IMG/VR virus record: IMGVR_UViG_3300030060_000209
Span: 1-56,195 of that record
DNA length: 56,195 nucleotides
DNA from: a virus
Strand: one strand, 5' to 3'
Shown: positions 32,637-42,180 of the stretch, piece after piece
Layout of the letters: every line of letters begins with the position of its first letter
Numbering within the stretch: position 1 is the stretch's first letter
The notes under the pieces: generated by a model
What the model saw: only the letters and a program-made list of their open reading frames with translations
Database searches by the model: none
Told to the model about the DNA's origin: nothing
Made by a program: the position numbers and the translations under genes

Positions 32637-35285
32637 ATGACAAGTTTCATGGGGCCAATGGCACCTCCGCCGCCAGCACAGCCGCAGCCACAGGCGTTAG
32701 ATATTCGTACAGATCCTAACCAGAGGCAACAATTCAAACAGTTTATGAGGCAGCGCATGATGCCGATGACATCTGCGCCGATAGCACAGCCCCCTATGCA
32801 GCCCATGATGCAGTCTCCAGCTATGTTTAACATGGGTGGTGGAGTTGATATTTTTGATCCCATGTATTCAGCGCCGATGATGGCACCTCCAGCCCCTATG
32901 GGTTTTGATGATGGCGGTGCAGTTCCATCTACTTTACCTAGATCAAAAAGAGATGCCATAGCACAAAAGGTAGCCGAAATGATGGCTATTAGTGCTGAAA
33001 GAGTTAGGGCGGCTCAACAGAATGCTGAGTACAATCGTCTTTTGAGAGACCAAGATGCAATAGATCGACAAGTGGCGCTTGATAGGTTAAAGGCGGATCA
33101 AGCAGAGTCTCGACAAAATATGACGTTAGACTCGATTCTTTCTGATATTGATTACGAAAGAAGAGGTTTATTAAGAAAAGAAGACGGCGGTGCAGTTCCA
33201 CCGCGTCGTGCTGACATTGGTGGTCAGGATCACATGTTGTCGTATATCACGCCAGATGAAGCTGATATTCTAAAAGCTTTAGGTGGATCTGGCGAAGCTG
33301 GTCCTATGGGCATTCCTGCTTTTAGGGCTGATCCCGGTCAAATGGCTGAAGCTCAAGAAAGTCTTGGTCAGACTGATTATGGCGGCGGTGATGACGGTGG
33401 CGATAGCGGTGACACTTATTCAGACATGGGCATGTCTCCGGGTCGTTCACAGGCACAGTTTGGCACAACTGAATTTGCAGGAAAGTCTGAGCAAGAAGCG
33501 CAAAACATAGTAGATTCAGGTGGTGGTTCTGATGAGGCGCAAGCTGTTCAGCAATCAATAGCCACGCAACAGAGAGCAGACGCACAAAGGGCGGCGGCGG
33601 CAGAGGCAGCGCGGCAAACACAAATCAGAAACCAGCAAATTGCTCAAGACAATATAAACAGGACTCGTGACAGGGTTCAGGCTGGTCTTGCACAGAGGAA
33701 CGTAGGTGTAGGTACGACTCCAGAGGTCAATTTAACTGTTACTAGAAATCCCACGCCCACAACTTTTAATGTTGCAGATACGTTAGGCACTGGCATTGCG
33801 CCTACTGTACAAGCTGGTCCTCGTGGGCCTACGGATGGAGATGTTGATAGCCTTGATCTTCTTGATTTAGATAATTTGTTAGATCTGCAAGGCCCACCAT
33901 CATACTCTCAAATACAAAGAGTAAAAGCTGGCCCAGGTAGATCAGGTGTAACTGCGGCACTGGATTATCCTGGTGTTAATAGAGATACGTTAGCTACGGG
34001 AGTTATTCCTCGTGATCAAAGCCAAGTTCTTTTAAGTGATTTGACTGCGGATCCATCAGGCACTGAAAGATTTGGTGCAGACTATTTACCTGATTTAGCA
34101 GCGTCTGATATGGCTCGTATGGCTACGGCTGATGCAGGCATGATTACGGATGCGTCTCCAAGGAGCAATCAAGTAGTTCTTGGTGGCGGCACAGATGATA
34201 TGGGTTCAGGCGTTCCTCTTGGTGGGTCTTATGATCGTTTTGCACCTGCCGCACCAACAGGCACAACAACCACAACGACTCCTGCACAAGACGTTTTTGG
34301 CATGGAAGATGAGTATCTTGATGAGGATATTGCTGCTGGCTTTGGTCAGTATGATGGCGGCTATCGTGATTCGGAAGGGCGGAGTCGGTCATTTGGTGAT
34401 ATAAGCGGTCCCGGTGGCGGTCCCGGACGTAGTGGTTTAAGTACATTTGCTGACAGACAGCAACGAGCGCAAGATTACGCCAAAGAAATGGGTTATGACC
34501 TTACTGATCGCTCCATGTACAAAGAGGGTGCGGAGCGTGGCTTTAGTGGCATTACACAAGAGCAGTTAGATGAATTAAAAGATCGTGCCGCAGGGTCAAT
34601 ATTTGGTGATACGTTTATGAATACTCCAAGAAACATTAGTAACATATTAGAAGATAAGAGAGCCACGGGTATTTATACGAATCCTGATGGTACGGTTCGC
34701 GGTGTAACAGGTTTACCGGATCCTGACGCTTTTGGCGGTTTGATGCAGAGCGCAGTTAATTTCCTTGGTGGATTTATGCCCAACTTTATTGGTGAGACAT
34801 ACACTGGAACAGGTCCAAATCCTTTTGATCGTGGTCAAGATCCGGGCGGCGGTGGTGAAGATCGGCCTGTGAAAGCTCCAACAGATCCATGTCCAGATGG
34901 ATTTGTAATGAAGAACGGTGCTTGCACACCTATAGATACTGGTAGCGGTGTTCCTGATCAGATAGGCGGAATAGGCACAGGACAGCCTCCGCCACCTCCT
35001 GCTCCAGTTATTGTTCCGTCACCGCGTCAACCTGTTCAGACTAATTTGCAGGGTCCAGTTGGTTATGGTAGCCCGATAGCTGGGCAGATGGCACCGTCTG
35101 TGGCTAGTAATGCTGCTTTGTATCAGCAGATGTTAAATCAACAGGCCATGAACGCAGGCAGAAACATGCCTGTTGGTACTATGCCTTTACCAGCGCCTAC
35201 GAGGTTACAACAGGGCGGACCTGTATCCTCTAATCTGGATAGAGCAGCGGATAACTTTCTAAAGGCATTGATGCCAGCGGCTTAG
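32637..35285 (+). CDS. Large low-complexity virion-type protein before the terminase
   Basis: 882 residues, Pro/Gln/Met-rich at the start (MAPPPPAQPQPQ), then Gly/Asp-rich with charged helices (VAEMMAISAERVRAAQQNAE). Three GG motifs: DDGGAVPS, EDGGAVPP and QQGGPVSS. Mostly disordered-looking, with a Pro-rich end. Its place immediately before terL suggests a head or portal-vertex role, or an internal protein. It has no enzyme motif. Confidence 0.5.
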   Translation: MTSFMGPMAPPPPAQPQPQALDIRTDPNQRQQFKQFMRQRMMPMTSAPIAQPPMQPMMQSPAMFNMGGGVDIFDPMYSAPMMAPPAPMGFDDGGAVPSTLPRSKRDAIAQKVAEMMAISAERVRAAQQNAEYNRLLRDQDAIDRQVALDRLKADQAESRQNMTLDSILSDIDYERRGLLRKEDGGAVPPRRADIGGQDHMLSYITPDEADILKALGGSGEAGPMGIPAFRADPGQMAEAQESLGQTDYGGGDDGGDSGDTYSDMGMSPGRSQAQFGTTEFAGKSEQEAQNIVDSGGGSDEAQAVQQSIATQQRADAQRAAAAEAARQTQIRNQQIAQDNINRTRDRVQAGLAQRNVGVGTTPEVNLTVTRNPTPTTFNVADTLGTGIAPTVQAGPRGPTDGDVDSLDLLDLDNLLDLQGPPSYSQIQRVKAGPGRSGVTAALDYPGVNRDTLATGVIPRDQSQVLLSDLTADPSGTERFGADYLPDLAASDMARMATADAGMITDASPRSNQVVLGGGTDDMGSGVPLGGSYDRFAPAAPTGTTTTTTPAQDVFGMEDEYLDEDIAAGFGQYDGGYRDSEGRSRSFGDISGPGGGPGRSGLSTFADRQQRAQDYAKEMGYDLTDRSMYKEGAERGFSGITQEQLDELKDRAAGSIFGDTFMNTPRNISNILEDKRATGIYTNPDGTVRGVTGLPDPDAFGGLMQSAVNFLGGFMPNFIGETYTGTGPNPFDRGQDPGGGGEDRPVKAPTDPCPDGFVMKNGACTPIDTGSGVPDQIGGIGTGQPPPPPAPVIVPSPRQPVQTNLQGPVGYGSPIAGQMAPSVASNAALYQQMLNQQAMNAGRNMPVGTMPLPAPTRLQQGGPVSSNLDRAADNFLKALMPAA

Positions 35286-35288
35286 TAA

Positions 35289-36773
35289 ATGGATGATGTC
35301 CTTGATATAGCTACCGAGTTTCTGACTGATGCAGAGCTTGAGTCTCTTGGCAAGCATTTAGACAAGTACAAAGAGTTGCATGAGCGAGAAGAGCTTCAGA
35401 CAAGCTTTCTTGATTTTGTAAGGCATGTCTGGCCTTCATTCATAGCTGGTAGTCATCACAAGATTTTTGGTGAAAAGCTGGAGCGTGTGGCAAGGGGCGA
35501 GTTAAAGCGTCTGATTGTCAACATGCCGCCAAGACATACGAAGTCCGAGTTTGCGAGTTATCTGTTTCCTGCTTGGGTCATGGGACAGAGGCCAGAAACA
35601 AAGATTATTCAGGCAACGCACACGGCGGAGTTGGCTGTAGGTTTTGGTCGAAAGGTCAAGAACCTGCTTGATAGTGAGATCTATCGTGATGTTTTTCCTG
35701 ACATACAATTAGCTAGAGATGCGAAGGCCAGTGGTCGTTGGTCTACGGATATGGGTGGAGAGTATTACGCTGTTGGTGTAGGCGGTGCGCTTGCTGGTCG
35801 TGGTGCTGATCTGTGTATTATTGACGATCCTGTATCAGAACAGGATGCGTTATCACCAGCCGCGCTGGATAATATTTACGAATGGTACACATCAGGACCG
35901 AGACAGCGACTACAACCGGGCGGATCAATAATCATCGTGATGACACGATGGAGCATCCGCGATTTGACAGCGAAGGTTTTGCAGAAGCAAGCCGAGGGCG
36001 GAGCGGATCAATGGGAGGTTGTGGAGTTTCCAGCGATATTTCCCGATACAGACAACGTGTTGTGGCCCGAGTTCTGGAGCAGGGACGAGCTAGAAGGCGT
36101 TAGGGCTTCCATACCTGTAGCCAAGTGGAACGCACAGTATCTTCAGAATCCTACTGCTGAAGAGGGTGCGATTATTAAAAGGGAGTGGTGGAATGTTTGG
36201 GATCATGATGATCCACCTGTCGTTGATTACGTCATCCAGTCGTATGACACCGCCTTCACCAAATCCGAAAGGGCCGATTACTCGGCTATTACGACTTGGG
36301 GCGTGTTTTATCCTGACGAGGGTGATGAGGCTGCGATCATATTGCTGGATTCAGAAAAAGGTCGATGGGAGTTTCCAGAGCTTAAAGACGCGGCAATGCG
36401 CTTGTATGAAGAATTTGAACCAGACATGGTGTTGATAGAGCAAAAGGCATCTGGAACACCGTTAACGCAGGATTTGCGTAAGATGGGTATTCCTGTGTCT
36501 GGTTTTACGCCGGGTCGTGGAGCAGATAAGTTTTCTCGTATGAACGCCTGTGCGCCTGTGTTTGAGTCAGGTATGGTCTGGTGTCCAGAGACTAGATGGG
36601 CAGAAGAGGTTATTGAGGAATGTGCGTCATTTCCCAATGGAGAGCATGATGACTTGGCGGATAGCATGACACAGGCTATACTGCGTTTTAGGCAGGGCAG
36701 TTTTATACGCACTCGTTCTGATTACGAAGACGATGATTTAGCAACTTACAGGCGTAGCAGGGAGTATTACTGA
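35289..36773 (+). CDS. terL: Terminase large subunit
   Basis: 494 residues. ATPase part: MPPRHTKSE (79-87) is the Walker A-like motif, LCIIDDP (175-181) the Walker B with acidic residues. The nuclease part has IQSYDTAFTKSERADYSA (about 322-339), LIEQKASGTP, and HDDLADSMTQA near the C-terminus; the Asp/Glu residues there bind catalytic metals. Together with TerS it cuts concatemers and pumps DNA through the portal. The ATG follows the previous stop by two bases. Confidence 0.9.
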   Translation: MDDVLDIATEFLTDAELESLGKHLDKYKELHEREELQTSFLDFVRHVWPSFIAGSHHKIFGEKLERVARGELKRLIVNMPPRHTKSEFASYLFPAWVMGQRPETKIIQATHTAELAVGFGRKVKNLLDSEIYRDVFPDIQLARDAKASGRWSTDMGGEYYAVGVGGALAGRGADLCIIDDPVSEQDALSPAALDNIYEWYTSGPRQRLQPGGSIIIVMTRWSIRDLTAKVLQKQAEGGADQWEVVEFPAIFPDTDNVLWPEFWSRDELEGVRASIPVAKWNAQYLQNPTAEEGAIIKREWWNVWDHDDPPVVDYVIQSYDTAFTKSERADYSAITTWGVFYPDEGDEAAIILLDSEKGRWEFPELKDAAMRLYEEFEPDMVLIEQKASGTPLTQDLRKMGIPVSGFTPGRGADKFSRMNACAPVFESGMVWCPETRWAEEVIEECASFPNGEHDDLADSMTQAILRFRQGSFIRTRSDYEDDDLATYRRSREYY

Positions 36774-37078
36774 TGGCTGACGAGGACAAAAAATTCAGGC
36801 ACCCAGCAGGTGTGGCTATACGGAAAGGCTTGGATGCTATTCGTTATAAGCGTTCTGATGAGGGCAAGGCAGAGAAAAAAGCTCGTAAGGAGCATAATAA
36901 AAAATTTGGTCCTACCGATAAAAAGACTAAAAGAAAGCTTCGTAGTGACGCTAAGAAGTCTGATGCTGCAAAGGGTAAGACAATGCGAGAAAGAGGCTCT
37001 TATTCTTATTATGAAGAGATGAATCATGGCGGCGCTGTTATGAAGGGCCGTGGCGGTAAGTTTAAGGGGATTAGCTAA
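36773..37078 (+). CDS. Small basic protein with C-terminal GG motif
   Basis: 101 residues, very Lys/Arg-rich (KAEKKARKEHNKKFGPTDKK), with a C-terminal NHGGAVMKGRGGKFKG. Overlaps the terL stop. Highly charged, probably binds DNA or an internal head protein. Function unknown. Confidence 0.6.
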   Translation: MADEDKKFRHPAGVAIRKGLDAIRYKRSDEGKAEKKARKEHNKKFGPTDKKTKRKLRSDAKKSDAAKGKTMRERGSYSYYEEMNHGGAVMKGRGGKFKGIS

Positions 37079-37521
37079 TGGCACCTCGCATGGGAAAAAA
37101 ATTACCTCCTAGTCTTAAAAAGACTAAGCAGACTGGCAAACGGAAACAGCCTCGTATGGTTCCTGGTGGTAAGCTTGGTGCAACTCCAAAGGCTCAAAAG
37201 TCCACTGCTCAAATACGCAGACTGACCGTTGACGGTAAGGCTGTAACTGACGCTCCTTTTGTTCCTGATACTCGTAAAGGTAAATTTAAAAACATTGAGA
37301 TTGGCATGAAGGATATGCCAGCAGGTTATAATGGGGGCGGCAAAGTAATTGGTAAGAAAAAAGTCATTATTGGCCCTAATTCAAATTTAACAGATGAAGA
37401 GCTTGATCGTTATATTGCACAGCTTAGAGGTGAAGTAAAACCTGTTAAGAAGAACAGGGGCGGAGCGATTAAAGGCTTCAGCCCCATAGCCCGTCCACAA
37501 CGATTTAAAGGAGTATTCTAA
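37078..37521 (+). CDS. Basic GG-motif protein
   Basis: 147 residues. The N-terminal Lys-rich part (MAPRMGKKLPPSLKKTKQTG) precedes an internal NGGGKVIGKKK and a C-terminal RGGAIKGFSPIARPQRFKG, a tail also found in other genes of this cluster. Overlaps its neighbours by one base. Likely a virion or packaging-associated protein of unknown role. Confidence 0.55.
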   Translation: MAPRMGKKLPPSLKKTKQTGKRKQPRMVPGGKLGATPKAQKSTAQIRRLTVDGKAVTDAPFVPDTRKGKFKNIEIGMKDMPAGYNGGGKVIGKKKVIIGPNSNLTDEELDRYIAQLRGEVKPVKKNRGGAIKGFSPIARPQRFKGVF

Positions 37522-38138
37522 TGGAAGGCGGATTTTCACGGAAAAGAAAGCTTGGTAAAGCTTTGTCTGGCGGTTTGTTAGGTCAATTGTTGGGAGAGGC
37601 TGGCAATACTATATCAGACGCTGACAGAGCTAGGTTGCAAGCGATGATGGGTTCCGCAGGTGCGGGGGCTGGAGCAGCCGCAGCTTTAGGAGAAACTGGA
37701 AAGTCTATATCAAATGCTGATAGGGCTAGGCTTCAAGAACTTTTAGGCTCTATGACAAGTCCACGGCGTAAAACTGACAGACAGCTTATGCAGTTTGAAA
37801 AAGGCGGCAAAGTCAAGAAACCTAAAACACTTCCAAAGCCAAAGCCAAAGATTGGTGATCGTAACGAAATGGGTCCAATCTACACAGACACTAAAACTGG
37901 TAAGAAAGTTAAGCGCCTCAATAAAGGCGGTGGCCTTAATGCTGCAATTAATAGAGTTAAAAAGGCACAAGGCATGGAAAAAGGCGGCGCGGCATTTCCT
38001 GATCTGACAGGTGACGGTAAGGTTACGCAGAAGGATATTCTTAAAGGCCGTGGTGTTGATCTTAAACAAGATGGCGGCGCAGTTCGTGGTATGGGCAGGG
38101 CTTATATGGGTGCGCCTAGAAAAGTTAAGATAAGGTGA
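37521..38138 (+). CDS. GG-motif protein with EF-hand-like loop
   Basis: 205 residues. It includes two repeats with EAGNTISDADRARLQAMMGS and GETGKSISNADRARLQELLG, a lysine-rich linker with several GG motifs, then FPDLTGDGKVTQKDILKGRG, which fits a calcium-binding EF-hand or dockerin-type loop, and QDGGAVRGMGRAYMGAPRK at the end. Virion role inferred. The C-terminal tail resembles that of the 40948 protein. Confidence 0.6.
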   Translation: MEGGFSRKRKLGKALSGGLLGQLLGEAGNTISDADRARLQAMMGSAGAGAGAAAALGETGKSISNADRARLQELLGSMTSPRRKTDRQLMQFEKGGKVKKPKTLPKPKPKIGDRNEMGPIYTDTKTGKKVKRLNKGGGLNAAINRVKKAQGMEKGGAAFPDLTGDGKVTQKDILKGRGVDLKQDGGAVRGMGRAYMGAPRKVKIR

Positions 38139-38258
38139 TGTTATTTAACTTTGGTGTTATAGTGCGAGAGAGGCTGGCTTATGGCTTTGCGGTCATGCTT
38201 GATGCCCTTCTCGTGACTGCGCCGAAGTCAGTCTCACCTAAATCGGAAAGGACCAGAC
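38139..38258 (+). promoter_or_regulatory. Leader region before the portal gene
   Basis: A 120-base gap with TATAGT at 38158-38163 as a possible -10; no matching TTGACA -35 is found, but an activator-dependent late promoter is possible. CGAGA...TCTCG and GACTG...CAGTC pairs suggest weak leader folding. RBS GGAAAGGA is near the gap end. Confidence 0.4.
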
Positions 38259-40697
38259 ATGGCTGTTGAAAAAGGAATAGGGGCTGGCAATCCAGAAATG
38301 GTTGCCCAAGAACAGGCCGAGATTGATATTATAGAATTTCCTGCCCAGCCCGGTGTTATGGAAATGGATGATGGTTCTGCCATTGTTGGTGAAATCGTTG
38401 AAGAACAAATTGTTCAAGATATTCCTTTTGATGCAAATCTGGCTGAATTTGTCGATGATGGTGATTTAGGTGTTATTGCATCTGATCTATCTGGAGACAT
38501 TGAAGATGATTTGTCCTCCCGTCAGGATTGGGAGGACACATATAAACGCGGTATTGAGCTTCTGGGCATGAACTACGAAGAGCGTAGCCAGCCGTTTGAG
38601 GGTGCTACTGGTGTTGTTCATCCGCTTCTTGCCGAGTCAGTGACGCAGTTTCAAGCACAAGCTTACCGTGAGATGTTACCATCTGGTGGCCCTGTTCGCA
38701 CACAGACTATGGGCGCAGAGACACCCCAGCTTGTACAGCAAGCTCAACGTGTTAAAGATTACATGAACTATATGATTACCTACGAGATGGAAGAGTATGA
38801 TCCTGAAACAGATCAGATGCTATTTTATCTACCGATTGTAGGTTCAACATTTAAAAAGGTTTATTTTGACCCACTGTTACAGAGAGCGGTTAGCAAATTT
38901 GTACATGCTGAAGATGTTGTTGTTCCTTATGGCGCAACTGATTTGCTTACTACGCCGCGTATTACGCATATTATTCGCATGGATAAGAACGAAATTCTGA
39001 AGTTACAACTTGCAGGGTTTTACAAAGCCATTGATCTGCCAGGTGGATCTCCTAACACAGAGGATTATAGTGGCGTAAAAGAAGCTTTAAATGAAGCTCA
39101 AGGCGTACAATTGTCCGGCTCTGGATCTGAAGAGCTTATTCTTCATGAGGTTCATACGTCTTTGGATTTAACTGGCTTTGAAGATATGGATATGGCGGGT
39201 GAACCTACTGGTTTGAAAATGCCATATGTAGTTACCATCCTAGAGGCCACCAACGAGATATTGTCCATTCGCAGGAATTATAGCGAAATGGATCCGCTAA
39301 TGCGTAGACAGCAGTATTTTGTGCATTATAAGTTTTTGCCCGGTCTAGGCTTCTATGGTTTTGGACTTACACACATGATTGGCGGTCTATCTCAAGCTTC
39401 TACAAGCATTTTAAGGCAATTAATTGACGCTGGCACGTTATCTAACCTACCTGCTGGCTTTAAAGCCCGTGGCGCTCGTATTCGTGATGAAGATGAGCCG
39501 CTGCGCCCCGGTGAGTTCCGCGATATAGACTCCGCTGGCATGGATATTCGTCAATCTATCATGACATTGCCGTTTAAAGAGCCTTCACAGACGCTATACA
39601 GCCTCTTAGGAGGGCTTGTAGAGGCTGGTAGGCGGTTTGCGTCTATGGCAGACATGAAAATAGGTGAAATGGGCGGAGAAACGCCTGTAGGGACTACAAT
39701 GGCGATTATGGAGCGTGGCACAAAGGTCATGTCAGCCATTCATAAGCGTCTTCATTACTCTCAAAAGCAGGAATTTAAGATTTTAGCCAATATTTTTGCC
39801 AGAAACATGGCTCCTGTGTATCCATATTCTGTTCCAGGTGCGCCTCCAGAGATAAAACAGGCTGATTTTGATGATCGTATTGATGTTTTGCCTGTTTCTG
39901 ACCCAAATATCTTCTCTATGTCGCAACGTATCGCCTTGGCACAGACAGAATTGCAGTTAGTCCAGTCTAATCCAGAAATACATGGCGCAGAACAAGGCTT
40001 GTATCAGGCATATAGGAAGATGTACGAGGCGCTTGGCGTTACCAATATTGACGCTATTTTGCCCATTCCACCACAGCCACAGCCAGCTAATCCAGCCAAG
40101 GAAAATCAAGAAGCTATGCGTGGTCAGCGTTTGCAAGCGTTCCCTGATCAAAACCATGAGGCTCATATTGAGGCTCACCTTGCCATTTTATCAACGCCAG
40201 TAGCGCAAGCAAACGCAACGATTGTTATGACCTTGCAGGGTCATATTCAGGAACACATTGGCATGATGGCAGAAATCCAAGCACAGCAGGAAATCATGTC
40301 TCAACTTGATCCAGAGGCTGGAATGGTATTGCAGGAAAACCCACAAATGGCTCAACAGCTACAAGGGCAAATAGCTAACAAAGCTGCGGAGCTAATTGGT
40401 GAACTGACTGAGCAATATGCACAAGCTGTTGCACCTGCCGACTCAGCCCAGACAGATCCACTTGTTCAAATTAGGCAACAGGAACTGTCCTTGAGAGGCG
40501 CAGAGATTCAAGAAAAAGCTCGACAATTTGAAGAAAGACAAGAGCTTGAAAAACAAAAAGAGCGCAATGATGTTTTGTTGGCTCAACAAAGACTTGATTT
40601 AACCGAGGAGGCTACTGCGGAGAAAACCCGTGTGGCTGAAGAGAGAATCCAGACCCAGCGAGATATTGCTGCGGCAAACTTACAAAGGAAAATGTGA
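38259..40697 (+). CDS. Portal protein (P22-type)
   Basis: 812 residues. Forms the dodecameric channel for DNA. The conserved region GIELLGMNYEERSQPFEGAT (about 97-116), LLAESVTQFQAQAYREMLPS and later LPGLGFYGFGLTHMIGGLSQ is characteristic of P22-type portals. A long Gln/Glu-rich coiled coil closes the protein (from about residue 700), like the barrel or crown region of such portals. Its stop overlaps the next ATG. Confidence 0.85.
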   Translation: MAVEKGIGAGNPEMVAQEQAEIDIIEFPAQPGVMEMDDGSAIVGEIVEEQIVQDIPFDANLAEFVDDGDLGVIASDLSGDIEDDLSSRQDWEDTYKRGIELLGMNYEERSQPFEGATGVVHPLLAESVTQFQAQAYREMLPSGGPVRTQTMGAETPQLVQQAQRVKDYMNYMITYEMEEYDPETDQMLFYLPIVGSTFKKVYFDPLLQRAVSKFVHAEDVVVPYGATDLLTTPRITHIIRMDKNEILKLQLAGFYKAIDLPGGSPNTEDYSGVKEALNEAQGVQLSGSGSEELILHEVHTSLDLTGFEDMDMAGEPTGLKMPYVVTILEATNEILSIRRNYSEMDPLMRRQQYFVHYKFLPGLGFYGFGLTHMIGGLSQASTSILRQLIDAGTLSNLPAGFKARGARIRDEDEPLRPGEFRDIDSAGMDIRQSIMTLPFKEPSQTLYSLLGGLVEAGRRFASMADMKIGEMGGETPVGTTMAIMERGTKVMSAIHKRLHYSQKQEFKILANIFARNMAPVYPYSVPGAPPEIKQADFDDRIDVLPVSDPNIFSMSQRIALAQTELQLVQSNPEIHGAEQGLYQAYRKMYEALGVTNIDAILPIPPQPQPANPAKENQEAMRGQRLQAFPDQNHEAHIEAHLAILSTPVAQANATIVMTLQGHIQEHIGMMAEIQAQQEIMSQLDPEAGMVLQENPQMAQQLQGQIANKAAELIGELTEQYAQAVAPADSAQTDPLVQIRQQELSLRGAEIQEKARQFEERQELEKQKERNDVLLAQQRLDLTEEATAEKTRVAEERIQTQRDIAAANLQRKM

Positions 40698-40951
40698 TGT
40701 CTGCAAGTTCTGTACGTTCAAAATTTATGGAAGTTGAAAAAGAAAAAAAGCGTCAAACTCGTTTGAAGGAAGCTGGTGTTGTTGCTGCTCCTGTTAAGGA
40801 AGAAGCTCCAAAACCTTTTAAGCCTGTTCGTGCTAGAAATGAAGATGGCACATTGAAGTCTGATGACAAATCAACTCCTAATGTGAATGAGGCTTGGGTA
40901 GGCGGAAAAGCACCCAAGAAAAAAGCTTCATCTAAAAAGAAGAAGTCATGA
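40697..40951 (+). CDS. Small Lys-rich protein after the portal
   Basis: 84 residues from ATG 40697, overlapping the portal TGA. Charged, with a helical N-terminus (SSVRSKFMEVEKEKKRQTRL) and a Lys/Ser tail. Disordered-looking. Function unknown; virion-associated by position. Confidence 0.55.
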   Translation: MSASSVRSKFMEVEKEKKRQTRLKEAGVVAAPVKEEAPKPFKPVRARNEDGTLKSDDKSTPNVNEAWVGGKAPKKKASSKKKKS

Positions 40952-41163
40952 CTGACAAAAAAGATACACCTCCGTTGAAAGATCTAATGCTGGGTCTTAG
41001 CGATGAGCAGATAAAGATAATCAAGGAGGCTATAGAAGCGGGTAAGAAAGGCTTTAAGTATGATACGAAGACTGGTCAACGCGATTTTGGATTTAGTAAA
41101 GGCGGTGGTGTCTGCCGTGGGCAAGGTCGTGTCTCGCGTAAAAGAGAGTTTAAAATCTATTAA
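40948..41163 (+). CDS. Small protein with C-terminal GGGVCRGQGR tail
   Basis: 71 residues. The KGGGVCRGQGRVSRKREFKI C-terminus is the counterpart of DGGAVRGMGR...RKVKI in the 37521 protein. Overlaps both neighbours. The recurring tail may be a virion-targeting or assembly signal. Confidence 0.55.
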   Translation: MTDKKDTPPLKDLMLGLSDEQIKIIKEAIEAGKKGFKYDTKTGQRDFGFSKGGGVCRGQGRVSRKREFKIY

Positions 41164-41480
41164 TGGTTAAAAAGCTTTCAGAAAACTCTAGGTTTGCACA
41201 GTTTGACCTAGATGATGATGGAACCGTGACGGATGAGGAAATCGCTCACGCAAAGGATATGCTTGAGTTAGAGCTTCGTGAGGAAAAAGCGGACGCACAA
41301 AAGCGCATGGCTTGGATTGCTGTGGCTAGTATGGTTGGCTTTGCCTTATTGCCGTTGGTTCCAATGATACCAGAAAGCAGATTGCAGTTTTTAGCAAGTT
41401 TAAGTGATATGTTATTTTTAAGTCAGGCATCTATTGTGGGATTTTATTTTGGCGCACAGGCTTATATGGCTAAAAAATGA
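41163..41480 (+). CDS. EF-hand plus two-transmembrane-helix protein (holin-like, tentative)
   Basis: 105 residues. Residues about 14-26 (FDLDDDGTVTDEEIA) match the EF-hand Ca-binding loop D-x-D-x-D-G-x-V-x-x-x-E. It is followed by a charged helix and two hydrophobic segments (WIAVASMVGFALLPLVPMIP, and LASLSDMLFLSQASIVGFYF). This combination of Ca-binding and membrane helices has been noted in small marine phage proteins. It begins a membrane cluster, so it may be a holin or antiholin. Confidence 0.6.
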   Translation: MVKKLSENSRFAQFDLDDDGTVTDEEIAHAKDMLELELREEKADAQKRMAWIAVASMVGFALLPLVPMIPESRLQFLASLSDMLFLSQASIVGFYFGAQAYMAKK

Positions 41481-41689
41481 TACACGCATTTCTATTGGTT
41501 GTGGTGTTAGGAGGGAAAATCCAGAGCCAAGATATGTACTTCAGGTCCGTTGTTGATTGTAATTTTTTTGCATCACAAGTGACCAAAAGGTACGGAAACT
41601 ACCAACATTATAATAGCGTTCCCTCAGAGCATAAAGTTACGGCATATTGCAAACCAGTTAAAGTGAGTCCAAATAAAGAGTTATATTAA
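41477..41689 (+). CDS. Small secreted-type protein with cysteines
   Basis: 70 residues. MIHAFLLVVVLGG is a signal-like or anchor segment, followed by SVVDCNFFASQVTKRYGN and KVTAYCKPVK, so two cysteines lie in the exported part. Related small proteins in phages sit among lysis genes. Function unknown. Confidence 0.5.
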   Translation: MIHAFLLVVVLGGKIQSQDMYFRSVVDCNFFASQVTKRYGNYQHYNSVPSEHKVTAYCKPVKVSPNKELY

Positions 41690-41910
41690 TGGCCTTGAGA
41701 GAGTACATTTTGGTAATTTCAATGTGGGGAAATGATGGATCCATTGATCATTATATTGGGCAAATGTCACTTCAGCAACCTATGAGTCAAAAACAATGTC
41801 ACTGGATGTTGGAAGATGAAAGATGGTCAGCCGCTTACGATAATAAGCATTATAAAATGGCTATGCACTGTTTTCCAAAAGATTGCGCGGGGAAATCAAC
41901 TTGTGAGTGA
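41689..41910 (+). CDS. Small Cys/Trp-rich protein
   Basis: 73 residues. The layout (YILVISMWGNDGSIDHYIGQ; QKQCHWMLEDERWSAAY; HCFPKDCAGKSTC) resembles the preceding protein in size and cysteine spread. No N-terminal signal with a clear cleavage site. Unknown. Confidence 0.5.
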   Translation: MALREYILVISMWGNDGSIDHYIGQMSLQQPMSQKQCHWMLEDERWSAAYDNKHYKMAMHCFPKDCAGKSTCE

Positions 41911-42115
41911 AGAAAAGAAAAAACCAGTATCTATAGCGGTTGGCGAAAACAGTTTTGAACTTGTTTTGCGTATATTGGGCAACGAATTTGTGGCTATAAA
42001 GATAGGATCCACTAATTTTAGCGGTAAGCTAATCGCTGGTGGTATTTTGTTGTTGTTTTTTACATTTATGCTTATGGAGGTTTTTGGTCTATCACGAATT
42101 ATGGGTGTTGAGTGA
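41903..42115 (+). CDS. Small single-pass membrane protein
   Basis: 70 residues from GTG 41903, which overlaps the previous stop; the long upstream frame is probably not translated. C-terminal hydrophobic segment KLIAGGILLLFFTFMLMEVF. Stop overlaps the next ATG. Part of the membrane cluster. Confidence 0.5.
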   Translation: MSEEKKKPVSIAVGENSFELVLRILGNEFVAIKIGSTNFSGKLIAGGILLLFFTFMLMEVFGLSRIMGVE

Positions 42116-42177
42116 TGTTTTATTTATTGCCAGTTTTATGGCTTTTGGGATTTGTTGGCGGGTATTATTTAGGATAA
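42115..42177 (+). CDS. 20-residue hydrophobic microprotein
   Basis: MFYLLPVLWLLGFVGGYYLG: a single transmembrane-length segment. Start overlaps the previous TGA, and the next ATG follows its TAA by three bases, so it is inside a continuous translation chain. Comparable tiny membrane peptides act as antiholins or lysis modulators in other phages; here the role is unknown. Confidence 0.5.
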   Translation: MFYLLPVLWLLGFVGGYYLG

Positions 42178-42180
42178 GTG

